A stretch of 33,884 nt of DNA from Gemmatimonas sp. (GCA_021154325.1 JAJKIR010000213.1:1-33884); one strand, 5' to 3'. Counted from the stretch's first letter, positions 25,451-33,393 are shown. The notes: generated from the sequence alone by a model not told the origin. Program-made: numbers and translations.

Positions 25451-26464
25451 ATGTCAGCCAGCGCGCGCGTTTCTGTCTTCCGTACGATGGCAGCAGCCCT
25501 GACCATCGCGTCTTCAGCCTGCGATAGCTCCGGCCCTAAGGAATCAACAACTTCCGCGAGCAACCGCCTCACGGTCTCGAGCCCCATGATGGCTGATACC
25601 GCTGCCTCCGTCAGCATCAGCACGAAGCGGGGTCGCGTCGCACCTGCAAGAGCCGTTGCGGGCGCCGTCGCCGGTCGACCTGTCGCCCAGCTCGAAAACG
25701 CTCAGGCAGATGCGGACGGTGCGGAAGGATCCGAGGCGCCAGCCCAGCAGCCGGAGGTCGCCCCCGGCAGCATGCTCGTACGCACGGGTCAGGCATCGCT
25801 GCAGGTCGATACGCTGGAGAGCGGCATCGCGCGCGTGCGCGACGTTGCCCGCGGCACGGGCGCGGTCATCGCCAACACGTCCATGGAAGGTGGTAATCAG
25901 CAGACGCGCGCCGCCTCCCTGGAGCTGCGCATCCCGTCGGAGCGGTTCGACGAGGCGGTGAACGGCCTCGCGCCCATCGGGAAGCTCGAGTCGGTGAATG
26001 TCACCGTGGAGGACGTCGGCGAGGAGTACGTGGACGTGCAGGCGCGTGTCGCGAATGCCCGCCGCCTCGAGCAGCGGCTCGTCGAGCTGCTCGCGAACCG
26101 TACCGGAAAGCTCGCCGACGTTCTGACGGTCGAGCGGGAGCTCGCACGCGTTCGCGAGCAGATCGAGCGCTACGAAGGCCGGATGCGCTATCTCCGCACC
26201 CGCGCCTCGATCAGCACCCTCAGCATCGCCATCCACGAGCCCCTCCCGCTCGTCGCCGAGCACCCCGGCGAGCGGCCCATCCGGGACGCCTTCATCCAGG
26301 CGTGGCGCAACCTGGTCGGTGTCACCGCCGGTCTCATCGCCTCGCTCGGGGTCGTTATCCCGTTAGGCATCTTCGTTCTCGCCCTCGTGCTTATCGGTCG
26401 CCGCTGGCTTCCGGTTCGCTCGCTCGGCCTGACGACGAAGACCCGCGGAGCGGAATCCACGTAA
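25451..26464 (+). CDS. DUF4349-family membrane-anchored protein
   Basis: This is a 337-residue protein. It has an N-terminal signal that may be lipoprotein-type (LTIASSACDSS), then a low-complexity Ala/Ser/Gln stretch (about 25-105). The DUF4349 core follows (MLVRTGQASLQVDTLESGIA, LELRIPSERFDEAVNGLAPI, VTVEDVGEEYVDVQARVANA), then a coiled coil (LTVERELARVREQIERYEGR), and one C-terminal helix (about 295-322) ending in basic residues. The order signal, periplasmic coiled coil, membrane helix, short cytoplasmic tail is standard for the family, whose function is unknown. CGAGGG lies seven bases before the ATG. The octamer at 26361 lies inside the membrane helix. Confidence 0.87.
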   Translation: MSASARVSVFRTMAAALTIASSACDSSGPKESTTSASNRLTVSSPMMADTAASVSISTKRGRVAPARAVAGAVAGRPVAQLENAQADADGAEGSEAPAQQPEVAPGSMLVRTGQASLQVDTLESGIARVRDVARGTGAVIANTSMEGGNQQTRAASLELRIPSERFDEAVNGLAPIGKLESVNVTVEDVGEEYVDVQARVANARRLEQRLVELLANRTGKLADVLTVERELARVREQIERYEGRMRYLRTRASISTLSIAIHEPLPLVAEHPGERPIRDAFIQAWRNLVGVTAGLIASLGVVIPLGIFVLALVLIGRRWLPVRSLGLTTKTRGAEST

Positions 26465-26486
26465 GAAGGAATCATGCGCCATTCAC

Positions 26487-26547
26487 GAGCAGTCGATCGG
26501 GGGTGCTAGGCGGCACCATGCCGCCGTGCACCCCCGATCGACTGCTC
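26487..26547. terminator. Compound 61-base hairpin with a perfect 20-bp stem
   Basis: Bases 26487-26506 (GAGCAGTCGATCGGGGGTGC) are exactly complementary to 26528-26547. The 21-base loop contains a second stem, GGCGGCA (26509-26515) with TGCCGCC (26519-26525), around CCA. It starts 23 bases after the DUF4349 stop. There is no T-run, only CTCTTC. Termination or 3'-end protection is likely; see the findings. Confidence 0.6.
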
Positions 26548-26639
26548 TTCGGTCGAGATCTCAACATCAACGTCTCGTCCCAGATCCCTCGCCGGCGCCG
26601 GGCTGAACGCGTAGCATTGTCGTTGGGTATATACGATCT

Positions 26640-26669
26640 GGACCGCCAGCGCCGAGCGACTGGCGGTCC
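26640..26669 (+). promoter_or_regulatory. Perfect 10-bp hairpin in the leader of the TonB-plug gene
   Basis: GGACCGCCAG and CTGGCGGTCC enclose a ten-base loop, six bases after a TATATA-like -10 box. It sits about 100 bases before the start codon. It could be an operator palindrome with a long spacer or an RNA stem. No regulator is suggested by the sequence. Confidence 0.35.
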
Positions 26670-26769
26670 CTACCGGCGCCGCGCCTGCCCAACGATTCGC
26701 GCGCACGGCGTTTGCCCCATACGGGAACCGGCGTCGCCTCGCTCGTAAGGCGCGCCTTCGGAGGGTTCC

Positions 26770-27549
26770 ATGTTCATGTCGCGCTCACGGACGGCGGCGT
26801 TGTTCTCGTGCGTCCGGCGTTTTGTTCCCGTGCTGCTGCTATCTACCGCCGCATTGTGGTCGGCGTCCGCGCAGTCCGTGGGTGCGATCTCCGGCACCGT
26901 CAAGGATTCCGCGGGAACGCCGATTCCCGGTGTCGAGGTCGTGCTCCTGCAGACCAAGGGCGCGGCCTACTCGGACAGCCTTGGCGTCTTCCACTTCGCC
27001 AACATCCCGGCTGGCAAACGCGAGCTCCACTTTCGGCGCCTCGGCTTCGCCCCGAAAGCCGTCGACACCCAGATCGGCGAAGGGACGACGGTCGCCCTCG
27101 CGATCGTCCTCGACGCGTCGGCCACGGCCATCGAAGGGATGACCGTCGAGGAGGCGACTCGGCGACGCCAGATGCTGAGCGACTTCTACGATCGCCAGGC
27201 GAGCGGCTTCGGCCACTTCGTGACGCGCGATCAGATCGAGAAGCGCAATCCGATGAACCTCAGCGACATGATGCGCATGATTCCCGGTGCGCGTCTCACC
27301 CCGATTCGTGGCGGCGGACAAGCCGCCCTCCGATTCAGCCGCGCTCAGGGTACGCGGGACTGCCCGCCGCAGTACTGGGTGGACGGCGTGAAGACATGGA
27401 ATCTCAACATCGATGACATCGTCCCACAGGATGTGGAGGGGATCGAGGTCTATTCGGGCGCTTCCACCGTGCCGCCGCAGTTCAATACGAAAGAGGGCAC
27501 TACCATTTGCGGCGTGATTCTCATCTGGACGAGAGTCCCCGGCACGTAG
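26770..27549 (+). CDS. Exported carboxypeptidase-regulatory + TonB-plug protein without a barrel
   Basis: This is 259 residues with a signal peptide (VRRFVPVLLLSTAALWSASA). Residues about 38-110 form a carboxypeptidase-regulatory-like beta-sandwich (ISGTVKDSAGTPIPGVEVVL, DSLGVFHFANIPAGKRELHF). A TonB-receptor plug-like region follows (about 150-255, with MNLSDMMRMIPGARL, PPQYWVDGV and VEGIEVYSGASTVPPQF). Full receptors carry this same head followed by some 600 barrel residues; here a stop follows at once. This short form is, to my memory, common in Gemmatimonadota, so it is probably a real gene rather than a truncated receptor. The two Cys residues (TRDCPPQ and TTICGVI) may pair. The ATG two codons later is an alternative start. 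Confidence 0.83.
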   Translation: MFMSRSRTAALFSCVRRFVPVLLLSTAALWSASAQSVGAISGTVKDSAGTPIPGVEVVLLQTKGAAYSDSLGVFHFANIPAGKRELHFRRLGFAPKAVDTQIGEGTTVALAIVLDASATAIEGMTVEEATRRRQMLSDFYDRQASGFGHFVTRDQIEKRNPMNLSDMMRMIPGARLTPIRGGGQAALRFSRAQGTRDCPPQYWVDGVKTWNLNIDDIVPQDVEGIEVYSGASTVPPQFNTKEGTTICGVILIWTRVPGT

Positions 27550-27635
27550 GCGACGCGCAACCCCGGCCATATATTGCGATGTCCGGAGCGCCCTCGAGCT
27601 GACGGACGCGCACAGCTACCCGGTCAGGGGAAGTC

Positions 27636-28103
27636 ATGGTCCCACCCATTGCCGGTCTGAATGCCTCGAGCGAGGTCTCGGACCGGTACGATTGGCTCAC
27701 TCCCGAGCGACTCGCGCACATGCGCGCGGTGCTGCTCGGGTTGACGCTTTTCTTCGGTCTCGTCGTGTGGATCTTCCACACGCTCGGCCCGGCGACTGTG
27801 CGCGCGCCCAACTTCATCGTCAAGCTTCGCGGCGTCGGAATACTGACGTGGCTGTATGCGCTCGTGCAGATGGTGGACATGCGCTTCTACAACAGCCGCT
27901 TTGCCCAGCGCCGCCGCGCGCAGCTGCGCATCCCTGAAAGCCTCAGCGGTTGGCTGCTCGGCCAGATGCTCGCCTGGTTCGGCATCCTGTATTACGGACT
28001 CACCGAGGACCTTCGGTGGTACGTTGCCGGCCTTGTCATCTTCGCCCTCAGCTTCTGGGCCTTCCCCGTTCGGGAAGAAAAAGGCAGCTCCCGCAGCATG
28101 TAG
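27636..28103 (+). CDS. Membrane protein of unknown function
   Basis: This 155-residue protein has about four hydrophobic helices (about 30-48, 66-80, 105-122 and 127-145), basic loops and a charged C-terminus. No family was recognised. AGGGGAAG precedes the ATG by four bases. TATATT (27570-27575) in the 86-base gap upstream may be a -10 box. It resembles small integral proteins with TPERLAHMRAVLLGLTLFF-like openings, but nothing ties it to a pathway. The next gene, an M42 peptidase, is 182 bases away and probably separate. Confidence 0.7.
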   Translation: MVPPIAGLNASSEVSDRYDWLTPERLAHMRAVLLGLTLFFGLVVWIFHTLGPATVRAPNFIVKLRGVGILTWLYALVQMVDMRFYNSRFAQRRRAQLRIPESLSGWLLGQMLAWFGILYYGLTEDLRWYVAGLVIFALSFWAFPVREEKGSSRSM

Positions 28104-28285
28104 GCGGCGGTCCCGACAAAGATGACCGCGGGACTGGCTCAACCGGCCGGCGCCGGCCGCGGCCGCGGTTGCCGTTGCAAACCCTCGCTTTTCCGGTTTG
28201 AGTTTCCGATGGGCCATGCGTTTCGTCCTCTCACGGTGCCCGTCGACGTCGACTGACCGCGCGCTTCACACCTTGTAGAACGAGC
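28104..28285. other. Gap with a 14-base GC palindrome
   Basis: GGCCGGCGCCGGCC (28145-28158) is a perfect palindrome, followed directly by CGCGGCCGCG. AACCG (28141-28145) can pair with CGGTT (28166-28170). This may be a terminator-like structure after the membrane-protein gene, but no T-run follows. No gene was seen. Confidence 0.4.
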
Positions 28286-29356
28286 ATGTTGAATCCGTCC
28301 TCCATCACCTTCCTGAAGCGGTTGCTGGACACGCCCGGTCCATCGGGCTACGAGGCGGCGGCCGGCCGCATCTGGCGAGAGGAGGCGGCGCGATTCACGA
28401 AGCACGTGAGCACGGACGTGGCTGGCAACTGCATGGCCGAGGTGAACCCACAGGGATCGCCGACGATCATGCTCGACGGTCACTTGGACGAGATCGGGCT
28501 GATCGTTCAGTACATCGACGAGGAAGGCTTCGTCTACATCGCCCCGATTGGCGGTTGGGATCCACAAGTCCTCGTTGGCCAGCGCATCCGATTTCTCGGG
28601 CGCGGTGGCGACGTGGTTGGCGTCATCGGCAAGAAGCCGATCCACCTGATGAAGAACAGTGATCGCGAGCACGCCTCGAAGATCACGGATCTCTGGGTAG
28701 ACGTCGGCGCCGCGAATCGCGCCGAGGTCGAGGAGCGGCTCTCCATCGGCGATGCAGGGGTGATCGATTCCCGGAGCGTCGATTTCCCGAACAACCGGCT
28801 CGTTTCGCGATCGATCGACAACCGCATCGGTGCGTTCGTGGTGCTCGAAGCCCTTCGTCGGTATGCGGAGAATCCGGGGCCGGCGCGCGTCGTGGCCGCG
28901 GCGACGGTCCAAGAGGAGATCGCCTGGCACGGTGGCGGCGCCCTCGTCTGCGCGCACTGCATCCACCCGCAGATGGCGATCGTTGTCGACGTGACCTTCG
29001 CGACCGATCACCCCAATCTCGAGAAGAAGGAGCTCGGCGAGCACAAGATGGGGGGCGGCCCCGTCGTCAGTCGCGGGGCCCTCATCTCACCCGTTGTCTT
29101 CAATCTCATTCGGGAAACGGCGGCGGCGAAGCAGATTCCGTACTCGGTACACGCGGTGGGTCGCGACACGTCGACGAATGCCGACGCGATCCACATCGCC
29201 CGCGAAGGTGTCGCGACCGCGCTCGTCTCTGTTCCGAACCGCTACATGCACTCGCCTAACGAGATGATCAGCCTCGAGGATGTCGACAAGGCAGCGACGC
29301 TGTTAGCCGAGACGTGCAAAGCGGTAGGCGCCAAGACCGACTTTACCGCCCGCTAG
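28286..29356 (+). CDS. M42-family metallo-aminopeptidase (glutamyl aminopeptidase / cellulase-M type)
   Basis: This is a 356-residue cytosolic enzyme, the usual length, with no signal peptide. The co-catalytic metal site is complete: H66-x-D68 (LDGHLDEIG), D178 (SRSIDNRIG), the catalytic and ligand pair E210-E211 (ATVQEEIAWHG), D235 (VVDVTF) and H322 (RYMHSPNE). Family members form twelve-subunit tetrahedral particles that trim peptides after the proteasome or other proteases; deblocking of acylated N-termini is also known. It is the only clearly cytosolic peptidase here. Its TAG stop overlaps the stop of the convergent HEAT-repeat gene in the four bases CTAG. It carries the octamer at 29254. 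Confidence 0.93.
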   Translation: MLNPSSITFLKRLLDTPGPSGYEAAAGRIWREEAARFTKHVSTDVAGNCMAEVNPQGSPTIMLDGHLDEIGLIVQYIDEEGFVYIAPIGGWDPQVLVGQRIRFLGRGGDVVGVIGKKPIHLMKNSDREHASKITDLWVDVGAANRAEVEERLSIGDAGVIDSRSVDFPNNRLVSRSIDNRIGAFVVLEALRRYAENPGPARVVAAATVQEEIAWHGGGALVCAHCIHPQMAIVVDVTFATDHPNLEKKELGEHKMGGGPVVSRGALISPVVFNLIRETAAAKQIPYSVHAVGRDTSTNADAIHIAREGVATALVSVPNRYMHSPNEMISLEDVDKAATLLAETCKAVGAKTDFTAR

Positions 29357-30906
29357 TTCGTCCTCGACGCGTGCTGATAGGCGCGCGCGGCCGCTTCGCG
29401 CACCTCGCGCTCCTTGTCCTCGCGCAGCACCGCGATGGCGGCTACCGCCGCGGGCGTCTTCGCTTCCGCCAGCGCCTGGATCGCCGCGATCCGGAATGCC
29501 ATCGGTTTTCGCTCGAGCAAGCGTCGCTTCGGCTCGGCCGCTCGAATCAGCTGCTCCACCGCAGCCGGCGTCGCGATCTTGCCTAACGCGCCGAGTAGCG
29601 CGAGTTGAACCTCGGTATCGGGCTCGTCCTCCAGCACCGTGCGCAGCTGCGCCGTGCTCCGCTCGTCGCGGCGCGACGAGAGCGCCATCGCGGCATGGAC
29701 ACGCGTCTTCGGTGATTCCGCCTGGAGCATCTCGCACACGGCGCGAAAGCCCGCCGTCGTGCCGAGATTGATCAACGCGTTCGCGGCCGACTTGCGCACC
29801 CGGTCATCGGCATGCTCCAGCAGCGGCAAGAGCGCCGGCTCCGCCGATTGCACGCGCATCTCGCCCAGCAGGTCCGCCGCGTTCCGAACCACAAACCAGC
29901 GCGTATCGCCAAGCATGTGCACGAGCGTCGGCACGCCCGTCTGCAGCCGCGGCAGGATGTCGAGATACGCGTGGCGGTCCGACGCCGACCCTTCCTCCGT
30001 CAGCAGCTCGATCACGGCGTCGGCGCCCTCGGCGCCCGCGCGCGCGAGCACCGCCTCGAGCTCCACCGCCAGCTCACGCTTCCGCGGCAGCAGCTGCGCG
30101 ATGCCCCGGAGCAGTGCTGGCCGCAGCAAACGACGCAGACTCATCGTGCACGCCTGCCGTCGGCTGTCGCTGCTCCCGTTGGACTCGCGCTTCACGAGTC
30201 CGATGCAAACCGCCGCGAGCACGTGAGTGCGTCCGTCCCGTGACGCGTGTTCCGCCAGCGTCCCGAGCTCGTCGAGCACCTGGCTCTCCTCGCTTGGCTG
30301 CTGCACCCGGTCGAGCTGTGCGAAGAGCGCCTCGGTGTCTTCCCCGCTCACCTGCGCCACCTTGAATTGGTGCCACATCTCGCGGTTCTCGACGAAGGCC
30401 ATCCCTTGCCGGGGTGTCGGAACGCCGAGCGCCGGCGTTGGCCGGAGCATCGCCCGGCTCGGCAGCGGCGTCGGCTCGGCGAGCTTGTCGTCGAGCTTCG
30501 GGCCGAGCGACGCGTCTTCGAAGGCGAACTTCACGGAGGCCGCCTTGAGTGCCTCGAGCTGCTCCTTCGCGCGTCGGCCCTTGTCTCCGCGCGTCGGCGG
30601 CGTCGAGAAGAGACGCGCCGATCCGAGGAGATCCGCCGGCGGCGACGAGCTTGCGATCTCGATCACCATGACGCCGTGGGCCATCATCTGAGCGCCGAGC
30701 TCCGGACCAGCAGCCAGGGTGTCCGGGAGTGCCTTGCCGTTCGCGAACACCCGGCTTCCACGCCGCGAGATCGTTACCGCGCCCTGTCCAATCACCGCCA
30801 TGGCCGCGCGCAACGCGTCCTTCTGCTCCTCGACGTTTCGTGGGTCGTGAAGCAGCAGCCAAACGAGTCGAGCGTACTGGCAGGCGAAGACGATAGCGGG
30901 ATTCAC
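29353..30906 (-). CDS. HEAT-repeat protein, unknown function
   Basis: This is about 517 residues if it starts at GTG 30906 (VNPAIVFACQYARLVWLLLH). An in-frame ATG at 31011 adds 35 residues of Arg/Ser-rich sequence that looks non-coding, so the start is uncertain. The N-terminal 170 residues form a domain I do not recognise, with DPRNVEEQKDALRAAMAV and GQGAVTISRRGSRVFANGK. A Pro-rich linker follows, then helical repeats (about 190-515); the last six or so are clear HEAT/PBS-lyase units such as RWFVVRNAADLLGEMRVQSA and DDRVRKSAANALINLG. There is no signal peptide. HEAT arrays bind proteins, so a scaffold role is likely. It is divergent from the M28 peptidase gene. Confidence 0.82.
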   Translation of the reverse strand: MNPAIVFACQYARLVWLLLHDPRNVEEQKDALRAAMAVIGQGAVTISRRGSRVFANGKALPDTLAAGPELGAQMMAHGVMVIEIASSSPPADLLGSARLFSTPPTRGDKGRRAKEQLEALKAASVKFAFEDASLGPKLDDKLAEPTPLPSRAMLRPTPALGVPTPRQGMAFVENREMWHQFKVAQVSGEDTEALFAQLDRVQQPSEESQVLDELGTLAEHASRDGRTHVLAAVCIGLVKRESNGSSDSRRQACTMSLRRLLRPALLRGIAQLLPRKRELAVELEAVLARAGAEGADAVIELLTEEGSASDRHAYLDILPRLQTGVPTLVHMLGDTRWFVVRNAADLLGEMRVQSAEPALLPLLEHADDRVRKSAANALINLGTTAGFRAVCEMLQAESPKTRVHAAMALSSRRDERSTAQLRTVLEDEPDTEVQLALLGALGKIATPAAVEQLIRAAEPKRRLLERKPMAFRIAAIQALAEAKTPAAVAAIAVLREDKEREVREAAARAYQHASRTN

Positions 30907-31082
30907 GGGGCTCAGCGACGGATTCGATCGGCGCGATGTCCAGTTCGTGACGCAGGCTGCGCAACCCACGCCCGGACTACCAGCAGACGCCGTGCGTCGT
31001 CGCGCCGTCACGGCTCCAAAGGCCAGTACCCGTTGTCCGACCTGGCGGATAACTTCGCTGCGTTGCCTCGTACCGGAGTGAC

Positions 31083-32441
31083 ATGATCGGGTTGTTGGAA
31101 CGCGGCAGGCCCGGACAGCCGCGACATATGGTTATTGGCGTCGCGGCCTGCATCGCATTGTATGGGTGCGCGAGCACCTCTGCCCGGCTGCGCGCCGATC
31201 CTGCCCGCGCCGCCGCGGCAAGTCATGCCGATGCCAGCGCGATCCGCGGAGACATCGCGTATCTCGCCAGCGATCGCCTCGAGGGCCGTGGCACCGGAAC
31301 GCCCGGAAACGACTCCGCCGCAGCCTACATCGCCCGTCGCTTCGCCTCGCTCGGCTTGCGGCGTCTCGACAGCTCCTACGAGCAGCACTTCGTCGCCCGC
31401 CCATTGGCCGCGCATAACGAGTCCGCTCGGTCACTCCCGACGCAGAACGTCGTCGCACTGTTGCCGGGCACCGATCCGTCGTTGCGCGGCCAGCTGGTAG
31501 TTGTCGGCGCGCACTTCGACCACCTCGGCCGCTCCACCGAAGGCGCGCTCGATCCCGATCGGAAGAACGTCATTCGCCGGGGCGCGGACGACAACGCGTC
31601 CGGCACCGCGGCCGTGCTCGAGCTGGCGCGACTCTTTGCCGCGACGCCGCCAAGGAGGTCCCTCCTCTTCGTCACCTTCAGCGGTGAGGAGCTCGGTCTC
31701 CTCGGTTCGGAGTATTTCGTCACCCACAGCCCCCTGCCGCTCGACAGTACCGTTGCGATGGTGAACTTCGACATGGTGGGCCGCCTGCGCGACGACAAGC
31801 TCATCGTCTACGGCGTAGCGACCGCCGCCGAATTACCCGCGCTGCTCGACAGCGCGAATCTCGCCGCGAGCGCACCGCCGGGCGCGTCACCTTGGGAAAC
31901 CCCACTCCGCGTGACCGCGCTTGGCGACGGCTTCGGCCCCTCCGACCACAGCTCGTTCTATGCGCGGAGCATCCCGGTTCTTCACTTCTTCACGGATCTG
32001 CACGAGGACTACCACAGCGCCGGCGACATTCCTTCGAAGATCAACGCCCGCGGCGAAGCGCACGTCGTCGATGTCGCCGAACGGGTCATTCGCGCCATCG
32101 CCGATCGTCCGTCGCGGCTGACCTTCATCCGCAGCGCCTCGCCCGCGCCCGTCGCCAGCTCGCGCCAGGGATCCGACGTCTATCTCGGTTCCATCCCCGA
32201 TATGAGCAACAGCGCCGGTCAGGGGCTGCGCCTAACGGGTGTGCGTGCCGGCAGCCCGGCCGAACAGGCGGGGCTCACCGCTGGCGACGTGATCGTCGAG
32301 TTCGCGGGACGGGCCGTGAAGGATCTGTACGACTTCAGCGATGTGCTCTACTCGCACCGGCCTGGCGACGCCGTATCAGTGACCGTGCTGCGCAACGGCG
32401 ATCGCAAGCAGTTCACGGTCCATCTCGGCAAACGCGGCTGA
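31083..32441 (+). CDS. M28-family peptidase with C-terminal PDZ domain, lipoprotein
   Basis: This is a 452-residue protein. The ATG at 31083 has GGAG ahead; an ATG 45 bases later would also leave a full lipoprotein signal (ACIALYGC, C29). The zinc-aminopeptidase core has H144-x-D146 (GAHFDHLG), the bridging Asp in RRGADDNASG (D169/D170), E202-E203 (FSGEELGLLGSEYF), D230 (NFDMVGR) and H311 (YHSAGD). A PDZ domain fills about 355-450 (LRLTGVRAGSPAEQAGLTAG). The same two-domain layout is known in aminopeptidases attached to outer membranes. It probably removes N-terminal residues from imported peptides. The deacetylase-like gene begins 17 bases after its stop, so the two are likely co-transcribed. 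Confidence 0.93.
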   Translation: MIGLLERGRPGQPRHMVIGVAACIALYGCASTSARLRADPARAAAASHADASAIRGDIAYLASDRLEGRGTGTPGNDSAAAYIARRFASLGLRRLDSSYEQHFVARPLAAHNESARSLPTQNVVALLPGTDPSLRGQLVVVGAHFDHLGRSTEGALDPDRKNVIRRGADDNASGTAAVLELARLFAATPPRRSLLFVTFSGEELGLLGSEYFVTHSPLPLDSTVAMVNFDMVGRLRDDKLIVYGVATAAELPALLDSANLAASAPPGASPWETPLRVTALGDGFGPSDHSSFYARSIPVLHFFTDLHEDYHSAGDIPSKINARGEAHVVDVAERVIRAIADRPSRLTFIRSASPAPVASSRQGSDVYLGSIPDMSNSAGQGLRLTGVRAGSPAEQAGLTAGDVIVEFAGRAVKDLYDFSDVLYSHRPGDAVSVTVLRNGDRKQFTVHLGKRG

Positions 32442-32458
32442 TCGTCGCGCTCCCGATC

Positions 32459-33382
32459 ATGTTTCAGCTCTGGACGAGCGCCCGCTACAGCTTTCCGCTG
32501 CCGAGCGGGCACCGCTTCCCGATCGCGAAGTACGAGCGCCTCCGTGAGCAAGTTCTCATCGAAGGGATCGTCGACGCCGCCGCGATCCTGGAGCCAGAAC
32601 GCGCGACGCGGGATGCCCTCCTCCTCGTGCACACTGCCGACTATGTCGACCGGTTTCTCGCCGGCGCGCTGGAGCCGGCCGAGCTGCGCCGCCTTGGGTT
32701 CCCCTGGTCGCCGGCGCTCGTCGAGCGGTCTCTCCGCGCCGTAGGGGGAACCTGCGAGGCGGCCGCTGCCGCGCTCGACCACGGTGTGGCGATGAATCTG
32801 GCGGGAGGCACGCACCACGCCTTTCCAGACCACGGCGAAGGATTCTGCGTCTTCAACGACGTCGCGATCGCGATCCGGCTCCTGCAGCGTGCCGGCCGCG
32901 TGCGGCGCGTCGCCATCGTCGACCTCGACGTGCATCAAGGGAATGGGACGAACGCCATCTTCGCCGGCGACGAGAGCGTCTTCACCTTCAGCATGCACGG
33001 GGGCCGGAACTACCCGTTCCATAAGGTCTCCGGCTCGCTGGATGTGGAGCTTCCCGACGGCACCCGTGATGAGCATTTCCTCACACTCCTCGCCGAGAAC
33101 CTGCCGGCGGTGCTCGCCCGGTCGCAGCCTGATCTCGTGATCTATCTCGCGGGCGCCGACCCGCACGAGGGCGATGCCCTCGGCCGCCTTGGCCTGTCCT
33201 TCGACGGTCTTGCTCGTCGCGACGCCTTCGTGATCGAGCTCTGTCGCGAGGTCGGCCTTCCGCTCGCGATCACCATCGCCGGCGGCTACGGCCGCAATCT
33301 CGAGGACACCGTCCGCATTCACGTCGAGACGGCGCGCATCGCCAGCCGCTACGCCGCGTCGCCGTTAGGCACTGCGCGCTAG
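32459..33382 (+). CDS. Histone-deacetylase-family hydrolase
   Basis: This is 307 residues starting at ATG 32459; the longer frame upstream runs through the peptidase gene and is not used. Active-site residues of the arginase/deacetylase fold are all present: the His pair H119-H120 (GGTHHAF), zinc ligands D157 and H159 (IVDLDVHQGNG) and D234 (AGADPHEGD), and transition-state Y278 (GGYGRN). Bacterial members remove acetyl groups from proteins, polyamines or other amides; the short form with LGRLGLSFDGLARRD is closest in style to bacterial HDAC11/class IV-like proteins. The substrate is unknown. The octamer at 33363 lies in the last codons. Confidence 0.9.
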   Translation: MFQLWTSARYSFPLPSGHRFPIAKYERLREQVLIEGIVDAAAILEPERATRDALLLVHTADYVDRFLAGALEPAELRRLGFPWSPALVERSLRAVGGTCEAAAAALDHGVAMNLAGGTHHAFPDHGEGFCVFNDVAIAIRLLQRAGRVRRVAIVDLDVHQGNGTNAIFAGDESVFTFSMHGGRNYPFHKVSGSLDVELPDGTRDEHFLTLLAENLPAVLARSQPDLVIYLAGADPHEGDALGRLGLSFDGLARRDAFVIELCREVGLPLAITIAGGYGRNLEDTVRIHVETARIASRYAASPLGTAR

Positions 33383-33393
33383 CGGGCGATTTG

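Larger units (their letters stand above)
26465..26769. other. 305-base gap between DUF4349 and TonB-plug genes
   Basis: It holds the compound hairpin (26487-26547), then DNA with TATATA at 26628-26633, a possible -10 box without a clear -35. A second perfect hairpin follows in the likely leader: GGACCGCCAG (26640-26649) with 26660-26669 around a ten-base loop. GGAGG (26760-26764) is the ribosome site of the next gene. No gene was seen. Confidence 0.6.
3676..33370. repeat. Dispersed octamer CGTTAGGC/GCCTAACG, 23 copies
   Basis: Exact copies begin at 3676, 4171, 4305, 5819, 6487, 7102, 10474, 10688, 13295, 14074, 14646, 15525, 16324, 17908, 18295, 19842, 20484, 21854, 26361, 29254, 29581, 32230 and 33363. 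Every copy lies inside a protein gene, in both orientations and in all three frames. The reading is Leu-Gly through codon TTA in 13, Pro-Asn in 6 and other residues in 4. At roughly 67 percent GC about one or two copies would be expected by chance, by hand estimate. Confidence 0.85.

Noticed and set aside
26487..26547. Integron attC site
   Set aside because: The stem is perfect and lacks the RYYYAAC/GTTRRRY ends and the unpaired extra bases of attC; no integrase is present.
26770..27549. Pseudogene of a TonB receptor
   Set aside because: Start, signal peptide, ribosome site and stop are intact, and no barrel-like frame follows before the next gene at 27636.
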